Of a stretch of DNA of 64,000 bases, positions 1 through 11,693 are shown in pieces. A model generated the notes under the pieces. The model saw only the letters and a program-made list of their open reading frames with translations. It made no database searches and was not told the origin of the DNA. How positions within the stretch are numbered: the first letter of the stretch is position 1; each line of letters starts with the position of its first letter. Position numbers and translations under genes: made by a program. Source of the stretch: Castanea sativa (taxonomy: Eukaryota > Streptophyta > Magnoliopsida > Fagales > Fagaceae); contig NC_134015.1 in NCBI RefSeq assembly GCF_040712315.1, forward strand, positions 57,551,964 to 57,615,963. The letters run 5' to 3'.

Positions 1-612
1 GGTTAAACAGAACCTCGACCACGCCTGGTCCCTAGGACCACATGCCTTGATTAAATTAACGCCACACAATTTTACCAAGGATGGGACCTAGGCATATGCA
101 TCATCATGGGAAAACAAGGACTCATGTGGCAATACCCAAATAGAGAAGTCACCCTAGGTTTTGGTTAAAGGCTCTGAAAGTACGTTCATAAGGTACTCTT
201 GAAATAAGAGACCTCAAACACCCCTTTTCTACTAAGTGTTTCGTTCGTTTCTAAGGACTTAAACATTTCTACCAATTATACAATTTCTAGTACCAACACA
301 TAGCCATTTTTCTCACTATTTGCGTGGGCTTAATTTGCTTGACTTAACAACAATTCATTACCGTTAGCTTTTTGTTAAAGTATGAGTTTTCACCCTTAAA
401 AGCATCATCAGTCTAACTTCTCAGCAAAAGACAGTACCATTTCTATAGCCATCGAAGATAGATATTGCAAGGAAAATGAAAGTTCACTTGTCATAAAGCA
501 AAAGTTAACATCATTTCATTAATTGAAAAGGAAAGGTACATTGTAAACCGTGGCAAACTGCCGCAACAAAAGAAAAAAATACATAAGAAGAAAAGAAAGA
601 TCCTAGCTAAGT
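1..612. other. Unassigned sequence, probably retroelement 3' region
   Basis: I see no gene here. The stretch lies downstream (in minus orientation) of the gag-like ORF ending near 613 and may be the element's untranslated tail or LTR, but no terminus or duplicated flank is visible inside the window. Confidence 0.35.
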
Positions 613-2690
613 CTAGGCTGGAGGAGGATCTTCTTTGCTGGTTGGTTGGGGGACAGGAGGATCAACAGCCTTGCCCGAGGTGGCCTTTTTTTCTCGGGCT
701 ACAACTCGAGGCTTGACTGGCTCGGACTCCTTTGTCTTGGAAACAGTTTCCTTGCCTTGGTCAGCCTCTGGGCCTTTGGTCTCCAGCAGAGGTTTAACTT
801 GGGAGACCTCTTTGTCGTGACTAGCCCCTTTACCCTTAGCCTCTAGCTAAGTTCTACCTTGGGCAGCCTCCTTGCCCTTGGCCACCTCTACCTCCTAGCC
901 TTGGTCACCAGCCTTGCTAGGCCCTTTGGAGGTCTGCGAAGGGGGAAAAGAGGCCTGGGTGATTGGAAACTACTCTAGTGCAATTGTTGCAGGGGTAGCA
1001 TCTATCTTAGGGCCTATAGGTGCTTCAGGAACTTCTTGGAGGTCTTATGGATAGTTAACATTCTCAGCCCTCTTCCACTTTGAGGCAACAGGAACTCCGG
1101 TCAGGTTCAATGCCTCGGTCCACACCTCGAGGCAATAGTCCCTGCAGGCCCTAGCCAACTCATCAGTCAGGTAGGCCTCGGTCTCTTTCACTCCAAGGTC
1201 ATAGAATTTCTATTCAAAAGTATTCGCAGCCGCCTAAGCAACCTCCTTAGCTTTCTCTAGCTCTGCCTTCAAATCCTTAACCTGCTGGTTGGCTGTGGCC
1301 AACTCTATCTCCGTGTAGTGGAGCTTTTTACGCTGCTCCTCGGCTTGCGCTTGAGCGTTCTTGAGGCCAGCCTCAGTACTCTTCCTCTCCCTGTCCTCAT
1401 TAGCCAGCTTCAGAGTAAGCTCCTTATTCTTCTTCTCGATAGTGGCCAAGGACTTGCTAGTCTCTGCGCGAAAATTGTCCACGAGTCTAGCCTCGGACCG
1501 GGCATCTTTCACGCACTCTTCAGCCATAAATACTTCATGGATTGCTTGCACAAAAATGACAAAGGAATACCCAGTTAGATAAGAAGAAGATAACTTAGCT
1601 TGAAGTTAGTAAGATGTGTCGAAAGACGTACCAATGCCAAGTCCCTCTTCAGGGACAGAAAGAGATCATGCTGCTTCAAGTTTTTCAGAGCAATCATATG
1701 CTTCAGCAACAGGAGAGTCTGCTCCAAGGCGTTGACAAGATAATGGGCTTTCCCTCTTTAGAACTCCCTAATGGTGGAGTTTCATGGTATAGCAGCCCTG
1801 TCCAGCTCTAGCCGAGGATTCCATGCCGGGTTCGGAGGGTGCACCTCGGCCACATGCTTAGCCTCCTTACTCTCGGCCGAGGAAGCCCTTTGCCTACCTT
1901 TAGCGATCTTTGGCATCTTCGGAGGAACCCCCTCATTAGAAGGGACCAACTCCCCCTCCTCGACTACCTCCTTGTCCTTCTTTCTCTTCCTCAGATTGGC
2001 AGGCACAAAGGGAGAAGTTGAAAGAGGAGAAGGAGGTGGAGGAGGAAGTTGAGAGCTTGAGGCATCCTTAGACGCCGACCGCTTGGACCTGCCCGTGAGG
2101 AGTTCATGGAGGCTTGACCCCTAATTCCTCTCTAGTGGCATTTCTTCTTCTTCTTCTTCTTCTTCCAAACTACTAGTTATACACGCAACGACAAATCCGA
2201 TGGAATGAAGACCTGAAGATCTGTCAAGTTCGTATTTTGAGTTCGAGACCTCAATCATAGGCTTTCCCTGCTCCTCCCTCTCTTCCTCGAGCCGAAATTG
2301 GTTTATCTCCTCCTTGAGCGACAAGCACGAGGAAGTTGTCTCTTCTCTCGGAACCGCTTCTTCACAGGGAAAATGGCTGGAGGGCAGCTCGGCTTGCACG
2401 GTACCTTCTCGGGATAGGAATCCGGGCATCGAAATGTCAATCTGAGCCAGCTGAGAATCACCAGCTCTGATCGCGTTGCCCATGTCTTGAAACTTATCAA
2501 ACAAGGGCTTGAAATCAAGGATAAGATGGACAGCTCTCAGTTGTCTGTCCTCGCTCATGAACACCTTGGATCTCAACACCCTGTTGAGATCTGGCACATT
2601 GACAAAGTTAAGATTGGGGGGCCACGAATCTTTTATGAAGGTGATCATGGAAACAACGACCTCCTCCTCTGATGCAGATTGGTTAAGGGA
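613..2690 (-). pseudogene. Decayed gag-like coiled-coil ORF of a retroelement
   Basis: Minus-strand coding traces run from about 2690 (N-terminal side) to a stop near 613. The best pieces are 2121-2648, an acidic segment with a run of glutamates, and 1234-1551, a 105-residue Lys/Glu/Ala-rich segment with the look of a long coiled coil. Near the stop the frame reads a Pro-rich tail ending KEDPPPA. Stops and frame changes separate the pieces, so the ORF is dead. Proteins of this build (acidic N-terminal half, coiled coil, Pro/Lys-rich tail) recur beside plant retrotransposons. I name no precise family, because no protease, RT or integrase is attached. The N-terminal end stops near 2690, where unrelated AT-rich sequence begins, suggesting a later insertion. 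Confidence 0.5.
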
Positions 2691-2820
2691 GAATAAAATA
2701 TTTTAATATTTTATGTTGTTTTCTCTTTCCTAGTGGAATTAGGATTTATTTGCTTTTATAAGTTCAAATAAAATCATTTTCCTAGTTGAATTAAGATTTT
2801 AATTGTTTTTCTTTTCCTAG

Positions 2821-3390
2821 TTAAATTGTTTTTCCTTTCACCTCTATCAATTCTTGTTCAATAAAATTCTCCCATAATGGATCAATAACGTTTTCCATTA
2901 ATCTTTCCAAATTAATGTTAACTGTATTACCAAAAAAAGTTGAGAGAAGCTCATTAACCCCAATGAAATCATAGTGTCTAATGTGTTCTGGTTCAAGCTT
3001 TAGTAGATTGAAACTTTGTTCATCAATTGAGAATTCATCTACTACTGAACAAACCAATTGTTCCAACCTAAGATTGTAATCAGTTAAATCAATAACCTTT
3101 TGTTTTTTAACATCAAAAGTCTCATCAATGGTGTGAGTTATGGGCTCACCTCGTATGTATATGACTTTATTTTTATCAAGCTCAATCTTGTCTCCTTGAC
3201 TAAAATCTTCAGGATAGTCATCATAAATTGGTGGAGAATCCCAATTTACTACACAAACTCTTTCAATGTATTCATCCTCCTCCTCAACATCAAAATACTC
3301 ATCCTCCTCCACATAATATGGATTTGGATGGCAATTTTCTCCTTGACTAAAATCTTCAAGATAGTCATCAAATTGTTTTTCCTTTCTCAA
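2821..3390 (-). pseudogene. Acidic retrotransposon-associated ORF fragment
   Basis: A 189-residue open frame, strongly acidic. It contains VVNWDSPPIYDDYPEDFSQG and a second, similar PEDFSQG-type segment near its start (LEDFSQG). WDxPPIYDxY-like stretches of this kind occur in the spacer of some plant Ty3/gypsy polyproteins, so I read it as a retroelement internal fragment. It is flanked on both sides by related AT-rich sequence built around tttccta motifs (2735-2825 and 3370-3425), which looks like an insertion with its own terminal repeats. No catalytic domain is present. It could instead be a host gene fragment, but nothing supports that. Confidence 0.4.
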
Positions 3391-3459
3391 GTAGAAGTAG
3401 GTTTATTGTTTCTTTTCCTAAAAGGAGTAGGAGTAATTTTATTCCTATAAATACTCTTT

Positions 3460-4020
3460 ATACCCTCGAACGACGAGGCTGGGGAGGCGAGTCTTGGCCA
3501 CGTCAATGGCACATTACCAGAAGATGTCACACTGTAGAGGAAGAGCTTCAGAGAGGGGGTTAGCCCTAACGTGTCTGAAGGGATGGTAGCTGCCATCACA
3601 TTTAATGCACCCCACCAAACCCCTTGGCTGCATTTATGTGGAGAAGACTCCTGGACAGTGCTGTCTTGGTTGCCACAACTCATAGAAGATTTGGGAGGGT
3701 GTCTGATGGGACAAGCACTCGAGTAGTGGCTTACATGATCAACAAATGGAGGGTCAAGATCAGTTAAAAGAGGCTATATAATGTAAGAGATTCTCCTAAA
3801 AGGAGGAGGTTCATGGAAAATTCCAGAGAGAGAAATACTGTAGTAAATCGTTCTTAAGATCAATCTAATACGAGTATCTGTCCTCGGACCTTGTCCGAGG
3901 ACTAATATTCTTCATTGTTCCTTCTCTTTTTCTTCTTCTTCAACTATGCTAGGTTATTTGATTCAAGTTCTTGCCTCTACAAATTCATTGTATTATGTCA
4001 ACTCATTAGTGGCACTTACA
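3460..4020 (+). mobile_element. LTR fragment with CCTCGG palindrome
   Basis: The stretch has LTR character: a TATA-like box (gctatataatg, about 3771), downstream Arg/Glu-poor AT sequence, and a right end reading ggcacttaca at about 4020. A perfect inverted repeat with 10-bp arms (gtcctcggac / gtccgaggac) and a 3-nt loop lies at 3881-3903. The element at 4855-5608 carries a decayed version of the same motif and a similar right end (gcacttacc), so the two are probably distant members of one LTR family. The left end is not resolved. Confidence 0.45.
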
Positions 4021-4788
4021 ATGGTTTTACTATATATAGAAAAAAATAATAAGCTAATCAAGCAGTTCGTGAACAATCTTGAATTTACAACAAGTAAATG
4101 AACTAGACTTGGACGTGTAATCTTGTTTGATGATGAGTTCGAGCTCAGCTTGTGTTCGAAATAAAATTAAATAAACAAGTCTAAAATTTTAATATTTGGC
4201 TCGACTCATTTATTGCCCTATATCTTATAGTAGTTTTGTAAATAACATGCTTTTGTTCAATTTTTTTTTTTTTTTGGTTAAAGATATTTGGTATAAAGGA
4301 GGTATATGTGGGATGACAATTTAAACCAATACATGTGAGTATCTGCCTCACCCGTCCTTAATGGACGGGTTTTACCTATCCCACATAACAAATAAGGCGG
4401 GGATAAGGGTTAACATTTTCCCCCGCAGCCGCCCCATTTATATTTAAATAATTAAAAAAATTATAGGTTTTTTATAAGACATATATAAGTATTTTTAGCA
4501 TTCTAACTTTAAATTTATGATTTTTTTATATATTGTATTATTAAATTTATACTTTTATGTTTTAATATTTACTTTAACGTTGTTCATATTTTTTTAATTG
4601 TTGTATTTCTACATTTGAATTGTTTTTGTATTTATTATTACTTAAATTGTTATATTGTTATGCTTTGAGAATGTTTTATTATGTTAGAATTGTTTTTTAA
4701 TGTTTTATGAGTTTTAATTTAATATACTCAAAGTAAGCTTTTTAATAATATATATGTATATATAAAATTGAGTGTGGCAAGATGGGTA
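4021..4788. other. AT-rich spacer, no gene
   Basis: Low-complexity, AT-rich sequence with a poly-T run near 4261 and a short segment rich in cgggt/acccg (4340-4440) of the sort found in dispersed plant repeats. No coding trace was seen on either strand. Confidence 0.5.
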
Positions 4789-4854
4789 CCCACATAAGGA
4801 TTGAGGTCATCTAGAGTTCTTAGGGTACTCTACCATATAGAGTTCTATTAATCT

Positions 4855-5608
4855 TGTGGGGAGTAAAAGGACCCAAGCGAGCATTTGGGCCTTTGAGCTC
4901 TAGCAAGGAGAGCTGAACTGTTCTTGAGCTAAGAATTTGTTAGTACTGCGAATCGGCCCATACGCCGAGGGTCCGAGGATACATCCGAGGGTGAGTTTCT
5001 CCTCGGACAGACCCAAGAGAACTCGGAGATTCACTACGAAGGTCAAGGCAGAATTCCGGAAAGACTGTTGGTTAAGAGGGTGAAACCCTGAACCATCTAG
5101 ATACACCGGTGTTAGAAAAATATCATGAGCAAAGGCTGCCACCTCCACATTAAAGACTCTGCACCTACCTCCCTGGCCGCATTAATGGGGAAGTGACCCC
5201 TGAACAGTAGAACTGAAACTTCTGGTTATTATTCAAAGGCACTAAGAGAAGAAATATCTAGAGGGGAGGAGATTTGAGCAACACGTGGATAAAGCATCAT
5301 CAGAAGAAGTATTTAAGGTGGGTGAAGGCCAAAGAAAAAGGGGGGCAGTTTGTAACCAAGAAAGAAATTAAGAATTGTAATCTTTAAGAAAGAAAGATAA
5401 ATAATACAGAAGTAGTCCTCGGCTCACGTCCGAGGAGGTCCATCTGCAATTATCATTCATTATTTACAAGTGTTTGCACACCATAGCCTGTTATCAAGTA
5501 CTCAGTCTCTCTAATCTAGATTTCAAGCCCACACTCTACAAATTTCATTGTTTAAGGCTCATTGGGCTTGAGCCCATAATTGTCTTTGGGTCCAGGTGCA
5601 ATTGTGCA
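4855..5608 (+). mobile_element. LTR inside the MITE
   Basis: Begins TGTGGGGAG exactly where the MITE arm stops matching its partner, and ends near 5608 in gcacttaccca, giving TG...CA termini. A TATA-like tatttaag lies at about 5307 and a decayed CCTCGG palindrome at 5415-5440. The orientation is inferred from the TATA-like box and from similarity of its right end to the LTR ending at 4020. Alternative: it could be the 3' LTR of the adjoining minus-strand Copia element (then 4855-5643), since that element's polypurine tract (gtgggaga) sits next to it at about 5645. Confidence 0.5.
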
Positions 5609-5659
5609 CTTACCCAAAGACTATTAAAGTACCCCATTCTAATAGATCTCCCACTTGCC

Positions 5660-7213
5660 CTAAAGACTATTGTGCACTAATCTAACTCCCATTGCTTCCA
5701 AATGTGACTCGAAAGTCCTTTGAGGCAAGGTTTTGGTAAAAGGATCTGCTAGATTGTTTGCACTTTCAATCTTTGCTACCACAACATCTCCACGAGCAAC
5801 AATGTCTCGAATGATGTGGTACTTGCTCTCAATGTGCTTTCCTTTCTTGTGATTCCTTGGATCTTTGGATTGTGCAACCGCTTCACTATTGTCGCAAAAC
5901 AATGTGATAGGAACTTGCTCCATTCTCATAACACCAAGATCAGAAAGGAATTTCTTGAGCCAAACAACCTCCTTTGCTGCTTCACAAGCAGCAACGTACT
6001 CGGCTTCCATGGTGGAGTCCGCAATACAAGATTGCTTAACGCTCCTCCAACTTATGGCTCCACCTCTCAAGGTGAAAACACATCCTGAAGTGGATTTTCT
6101 GAAATCTAGATCTGACTGAAAGTCTGAATCTGTATAGCCAATGGGAATCAAATCCTCATTATGGTAAACAAGCATATAATCTCTCGTTCTCCTAAGATAC
6201 TTGAGAATATGCTTTACAGCTTGCCAATGTTTTGGTCCTGGATTTGATTGATAACGGCTGACCATGCCAACTGAATAACAAATATCTGGTCTAGTACAAA
6301 GCATGGCATACATGAGACTTCCCACTGCAGAAGCATAAGGAACTTGTCTCATCATATTTTCTTCCTTTTGAGTCTTAGGCCTTTGGTCATCAGACAGAGG
6401 AACTCCACGTTTAAAAGGAAGCAATCCTTTCTTGGAGCTTTGCATGCTAAACCGTTCTAGGACCTTATCTATATATCCAGCTTGTGATAAGCCTAACATC
6501 TTATTTTTGCGATCTCGCCAAAGCTTGATCCCTAGAATAAAGTTAGCCTCACCCAAGTCCTTCATATCAAATTGGCTTGACAACCAAACTTTAACCGATG
6601 ACATTACCCCTACATCATTTCCAATGAGTAGAATATCATCAACATAAAGCACTAGGAACATTACTACTTTGTCTCGATATCTTTTGTACACACATGGTTC
6701 ATCAAGATTTTGTTCAAAACCAAATGACTTGATTGCTTGATCAAATCTGATGTTCCATGACCTAGATGCTTGTTTAAGTCCATAAATGGACCTATTCAAC
6801 TTGCATACCATATGCTCTTGGTTCTTTGCTATGAAACCTTCTGGTTGCAACATGTATATTTCTTCTTCAAGATTGCCATTAAGAAATGCAGTCTTGACAT
6901 CCATTTGCCAAATCTCATAATCATAATGAGCAGCAATGGATAAGAGAATTCTGATAGATTTAAGCATGGCTACTGGCGAAAAAGTTTCATCATAATCAAT
7001 ATCTTCTTTTTGTGTATACCCTTTCGCCACTAGTCTTGCTTTAAAGGTTTCAACATTTCCATCTATCCCTCTCTTTCTCTTGTAAACCCATTTGCAACCA
7101 ACAGGTTTAATGCCGTTAGGCGCCTTTACTAGATCCCATACATGATTGGAATCCATAGAATCCAATTCAGATTTCATAGCTTGGACCCAATGATGTGCAT
7201 CTATATCATTCAT
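5660..7213 (-). pseudogene. Ty1/Copia pol remnant: reverse transcriptase and RNase H
   Basis: A 517-residue open frame covering the C-terminal half of a Copia polyprotein. From N to C it shows the RT lead-in ([10 protein letters not shown]), the first catalytic region ([12 protein letters not shown]), the YVDDILLIG catalytic box, the RNase H segment ([20 protein letters not shown]) and the closing [10 protein letters not shown]. Reading is uninterrupted, so this part decayed little. Protease and integrase are absent: only a gag piece survives upstream (7270-7355), so the element has a large internal deletion. A polypurine tract follows the stop at about 5645. It lies within the split MITE (4798-7481). 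The element is non-autonomous as it stands. Confidence 0.9.
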
Positions 7214-7269
7214 TGCTTCATCATAATTTTTCCTTCAATTGGTATCAGAAAAAGGCAACAAAGATTAGT

Positions 7270-7355
7270 CTTTTTGTTCATATTATAATTGAGTCTGAAT
7301 TCCTTGAATGATTCTGGTAGTGACTGGAGTATAATATCCACTTGGGATTCTTCAT
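7270..7355 (-). pseudogene. Copia gag fragment
   Basis: The minus strand reads QVDIILQSLPESFKEFRLNY and continues NMNKK, which is the conserved middle of Copia gag (UBN2-type). It is about 60 bp from the start of the RT frame. In intact elements these regions are separated by the zinc knuckle, protease and integrase, so the gap marks an internal deletion. The fragment is cut at its 5' side by a (TA)n tract at 7376-7400. Confidence 0.75.
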
Positions 7356-7490
7356 TAAATTATTATATACATTACATATATATATATATATATATATATA
7401 TTCATCATTATAAATCAAAGGTTAAGATTAAAAGAACTCTACATGGTAGAGTACCCTAGGAACTCTAGAAGATCTCAATCCCCCACATAA

Positions 7491-9355
7491 ACCTATTAGA
7501 ATGGGGTAGAAGAAAAAACCGTCCCAAAGCAAAAGTGGGGCAGGGGCGAGGAATAGGATACCCGCTTGTTGCCCTTCCTAGGTATCACACTATCACTATC
7601 TCGGGAGAAATATGGTGGAAATTATGTGTAAGGTGCAAGTGGCGGGTGAAAGTGACGAAATTGCCATAAATTTTGCTTTTCTAATAAAAAGAATCGGACA
7701 TCTGAAGTGGGTTTCATGCCACATAAAAGGAAAAAGACAGAAGAAAATCACTTGTTATTTCATTTTCATCAAGTCCCTGCTTTTCTACACAATCACCGCC
7801 TCTCCCGGCGTTTTCTGCTTTTCTACACAATCAAGGTTACCACTTTCCTATATATATATAAGTCACTACTTTAAGAACTTTCTAGTTCACAAGTTCTAAA
7901 TTTCTAAGATTGAGAGCTACTTGACTCTTGTACTGGGCAAGGCAGAGGTAGGGTTCAAGGAAGATGTGAAAAAGAGAGAAATATAGATTTTTTTTTTTTC
8001 AATTTGAAGTTTTTGGTTAAGACTTAAGAGAGGGGGAAAAAAGTAAAAGGAAAAAAAAAATTCGTGTGTGGTGTTAAATTCTTAATACATCATTGTCTAA
8101 ATTAATTTGTTCTTAATAAATTGGGGGAGTGACCGATTATTAAAAAAAGAAAAGATGTTGGAGTAAAAATGTCAAAATTACTTATTTATACTATTTTCTC
8201 TCTATTTTTTCATACCAATTAAGTTCCATTAATGAGAGAATGAAAGATTATGGGCTCTCTTAAATCTAGGTACATCCTTCCCCTACTTCTTTTCTTTACT
8301 ATAAAAATTGGAAAACAATGATAACCCCTCTTCAATTTTTCTTATTTCATTAAACTAGAATTTGTATTCAACAAGGGGTGGCCATGTGAATCACATTAAA
8401 AAAAAAAAAAAAACTATAATACAGAAAAGAATAGGTCCATTAACATAACTTTTTTTTTTTTTAACGATTTGCTTAAATAAATAGCAAATAATAAGATGTA
8501 ATTGATAGATAAGTGTTGGTATTAACTAATAACCAGCTCATGTGTGATTGATATTAGACTTAGTATGCGTTTGGGTTTTGCATTTTTTGCGTTTTTGGGT
8601 TTTTTTTTTTTTTTTTTTCAGCTGAGCATCTCTTGCACTGTTTATTGTCCATGAACAGTGCATTTAGGCATGTAAACAGTAACTTTTTTATTATTTTTTT
8701 TTATTTTTTTCAGTTTTTAACAAAATAAACAATATCCAAACGGACCCTTATTATTCATCAACTTGCTAAAATGATATAAATTATGGTTTACCATCACTGT
8801 AACCTACCAAAATCTGAGTTAACTACAAACTCAACTCAAGTCACCAAAAATGTACTAAAAAAAAAAGTATGGTCTTTTAATCCTTACATTTCCCTAAAAA
8901 TTTTTAAAAAAAAATATGGTTTGGTGTTTTAAAAGCCGAAAGAAATAAAGGGTAATGGGCCAGAGCAAGTTGGAGAATGATGAGGAATATATAAGTAGAT
9001 ATTCGACAGGTAGAATATAGACATTGACTTGTAGTCTTGTGATGCTTTTTAGTTCTTTCCTACGAAGTTTCTATCCTGAGACCATGGATTAACATAGGCT
9101 TTGATTCTCATCATTGTTACAACTAGCAAAGAGTGTTGCACAACTAGTCCTGTGGCTGATCTTTTAATTTCCTATAGCAGATCTAACAAAGCAATAGATC
9201 GAGAGGATGAGCAAAACTCAATTGTAACGCAAATCATTTCTTCTTTCCTTATTTGCTTTTGTCTTTGTTTTCCTTTGCTCTTTCCCTCTTCCTTTCCAAC
9301 TTTGTTTCTTGACCAGGAAATTCGATGCATCATTATTTGTTAGCTAATTTTTCCT
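7491..9355. other. Intergenic, AT-rich; contains one hAT-like MITE
   Basis: No coding sequence is recognised. It holds poly-A/T tracts (8041-8060, 8399-8413, 8600-8619) and a MITE at 8563-8748. The last few hundred bases would be the promoter and 5' leader of the SAG101-like relic. Confidence 0.5.
8563..8748. mobile_element. hAT-like MITE, CACTGTTCATG family, copy 1
   Basis: The ends are related inverted repeats (left gtatgcgtttgggt, right ccaaacggacc). The interior has the pair gcactgttta / catgaacagtgc, which folds on itself. Similar elements occur at 12661-12880, 58115-58405 and, more weakly, 46669-46868. The hAT assignment rests on the terminal style only; no clean 8-bp duplication was found. 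Confidence 0.6.
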
Positions 9356-9978
9356 ATGATTCATGATGGCAGGTATAGCAGTGGTTTAGAGTTGGCAAAT
9401 TCCATGGTGACCCTTGATATCTTGCACGATGCATGGGCTGCAATTTGGAGTCTATACACAGAAATCAGTCAGAATGAAGGACCATCTTCCTTCGTGAGAT
9501 TCAAAGTTTATGAGCTACCAAACTATACCATTATAGCGTTTTTCACCTGGCCCTCTAGTAGCAAAGACTCTGTTCAGGGTGGTGGAGGAAATTTATTAGT
9601 TTCATCTTCAACTTTGAAGCGGTCTTTTCCTTTCTTTGATTTCCTGTGCCCCAGACCCAAAGACCCAGATAATCAAAAAAAAAAACCCAAAGATGACCCA
9701 AGTTTCTCCATTAACGAAACAGCATTTCAGCTTTTTAAATCCATTTTTGGTGTGCTCCCGAAATTTGAGATACCTCTCTTTACTCTGAAAAATCTTTTTT
9801 ATTTATTTATTATTATTAATTTTTAGTTTTGGTCATAGCACTTGTAAACTTGGCAAAAGATCAAGCAGTTAAGTCTCTAATTCAACCGTAGGTCATAATT
9901 ATGACAAGCTACTTTTTTTTATTCATTTGTTTTAGAAACAGAGTTGTTGGTTGGTGGTAGTACTCATTTGTCAAGTAC

Positions 9979-9980
<2 letters not shown>

Positions 9981-10014
<34 letters not shown>

Positions 10015-10040
10015 TATTATTATTATTGTTATTATTATCT
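9981..10040. repeat. AAT/ATT triplet microsatellite, self-complementary
   Basis: A run of aat triplets is followed directly by att triplets, so the two halves can pair as one long hairpin. It lies in intron 1 of the SAG101-like relic. A G-homopolymer lies at about 10302-10318. Confidence 0.85.
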
Positions 10041-10388
10041 GCAAATATTATTGTTATTAGTTAATAATTATTATCAACATTTAAATTTTAAAAAATATCC
10101 TTGATATAGTGTTGGATAAGTGATAATCGGTATGACAAAAATAATATCTCGTGAATATTTGAGATGTCAACCACTATTTATATTTTTATTTCGTGAGGAT
10201 TGATTGATATTTGATTATTAATTATTTATTTAATACTCCGATTTTTCTTATAGATTTTTGTATTTTTCCAATATATTGATCTGTAACCCAATATATTAAG
10301 TTGGGGGGGGGGGGGGGGAGGGACCAATTTGTGGTATTGATGTGTTAAGTGGTCATGTGCACACTATATAACCATTTTTTATTAATTA

Positions 10389-11684
10389 GGGTAAATTACA
10401 AATTATCCCTGAAGTTTGGGGTTGATTGAATTTTACACCCCAAAGTTCCAGATTCTTGATTTTACACCCTAAAATTTGGTTCCGTTAGCAATTCACCCCC
10501 ACAATTAGTTTTTGGTGTTAAATGACACATCATTATGCTGATGTGTTTTATCTTTACCAAATCAACTTCAAAATTATGTCATTTCATTGATAACTAAGTG
10601 AATAGTTGGCACAATCAAAACTATGTCATTTCATGCCTAAACTTAAAAGTTAAAACACAAACTATAGCTGAAGGCAGGCCAGGTTGTAGGCCACAAACAA
10701 GGTTGTGCTTGCAAGATCTTCATTCATGAAATCACTAGGCCGCAAACAGAAATGACCTCCACCTTTGCTGGTTAGCTTCTATACAGTGATGAAACTATAT
10801 CATCCAAAAATGGGATTCTAGGGTATATGTACTTCTTCTTTTTTTTTTTTTTTTTTTTTTTTGAGAATCTAGGGTATATTTACTTGGTATTATGAGTCTA
10901 TGACTGAAAACCTTGATCCACTTGCTTTTAATTCCATGCGAAAATGAAATGAGAGTTGGGTTTGGCTTTTGTTGAAACTTATATTAAAACCGGGCTATAA
11001 AAAAAGGGCTCGTTGTTGTAATCGGCGAGTGTGAACTACGAAGCAAGGCTGTGTGTGCAAGCATAATAGCATTCCTTCTTTTGTCACTACTGGTCAAGTA
11101 TAGCACAGAGATCTCCAGATTCCCAATTTTTTTTAAGCATTTTCATAAATTCAATGAACATAGTCACATATCAACTCCATTCATAGTTCGTGAATTTTGA
11201 TTTGAAGGAATAGCCCCTTTGTGGGCACAAATTAAACATATGGTGGTCTGAGGTGAGCCTGGAGCCTTCACCGCCAACTAAGGTTCACGAGACGAGCTGA
11301 TGGGTTTGGGTTAGAGAGGCTTGGGTTTGTGGGGTTTGGGTTAGGGAGGTATGAGGTTTGCTTTCTTTGTGGTTTTTGTTTATAATTTTAGAGTTTGGCC
11401 TATCGTTTAAGCTACAGTTTGTGTTTTAAGTTTAGGTCTGAAATGATGTAGTTTTGATTGTGCCATCTATTCACTTGGTCATCATTGAAACGACGTAGTT
11501 TGAGTTTGATTTGGCAAAAATAAAACACATCAACATGATGATGTGTCACTTAACACCAACAACTAACTGTGGGGGTGACTTGCTAACAGAACCAAACTTC
11601 AGGGTGTAAAATCAAAATTTTGAAACTTTAGAGTGTAAAATCCAATCAACTTTAAACTTCAAGGGTGTAATTTGCAATTTACCC
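10389..11684. mobile_element. 1.3-kb foldback/MULE-type element with 9-bp TSD
   Basis: Long terminal inverted repeats begin GGGTAAATTACAAATTA at the left and end TTTGCAATTTACCC at the right, pairing over nearly 290 bp (10389 to about 10675 against about 11400-11684). A perfect 9-bp duplication, tattaatta, flanks it (10380-10388 and 11685-11693). The interior of about 700 bp shows no transposase frame, so it is non-autonomous. It sits in intron 1 of the SAG101-like relic. A 394-bp relative with the same ends lies at 42180-42573. Confidence 0.85.
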
Positions 11685-11693
11685 TATTAATTA

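Larger units (their letters stand above)
4798..7481. mobile_element. Mutator-type MITE split by retroelements, 9-bp TSD
   Basis: The terminal inverted repeats start GGATTGAG(G/A)TC and match over about 57 bp (4798-4854 against 7425-7481 reversed), including the shared core tagggtactctaccat. A perfect 9-bp direct repeat, cccacataa, flanks the element (4789-4797 and 7482-7490); a 9-bp duplication is the signature of Mutator-like elements. The interior is filled by an LTR (from 4855) and a minus-strand Copia remnant. The original element was probably a few hundred bases. The same terminal sequence reappears in the MITE at 24803-25064. Confidence 0.75.

Noticed and set aside
1234..1582. Plus-strand frames at 1318 and 1361
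   Set aside because: Antisense shadows of the minus-strand coiled-coil frame.
7491..7508. tattagaatggggta next to the MITE, matching (inverted) the Copia 3' junction at about 5630
   Set aside because: A match of about 15 bp may be chance; no further similarity extends it, so it was not used to define an element end.
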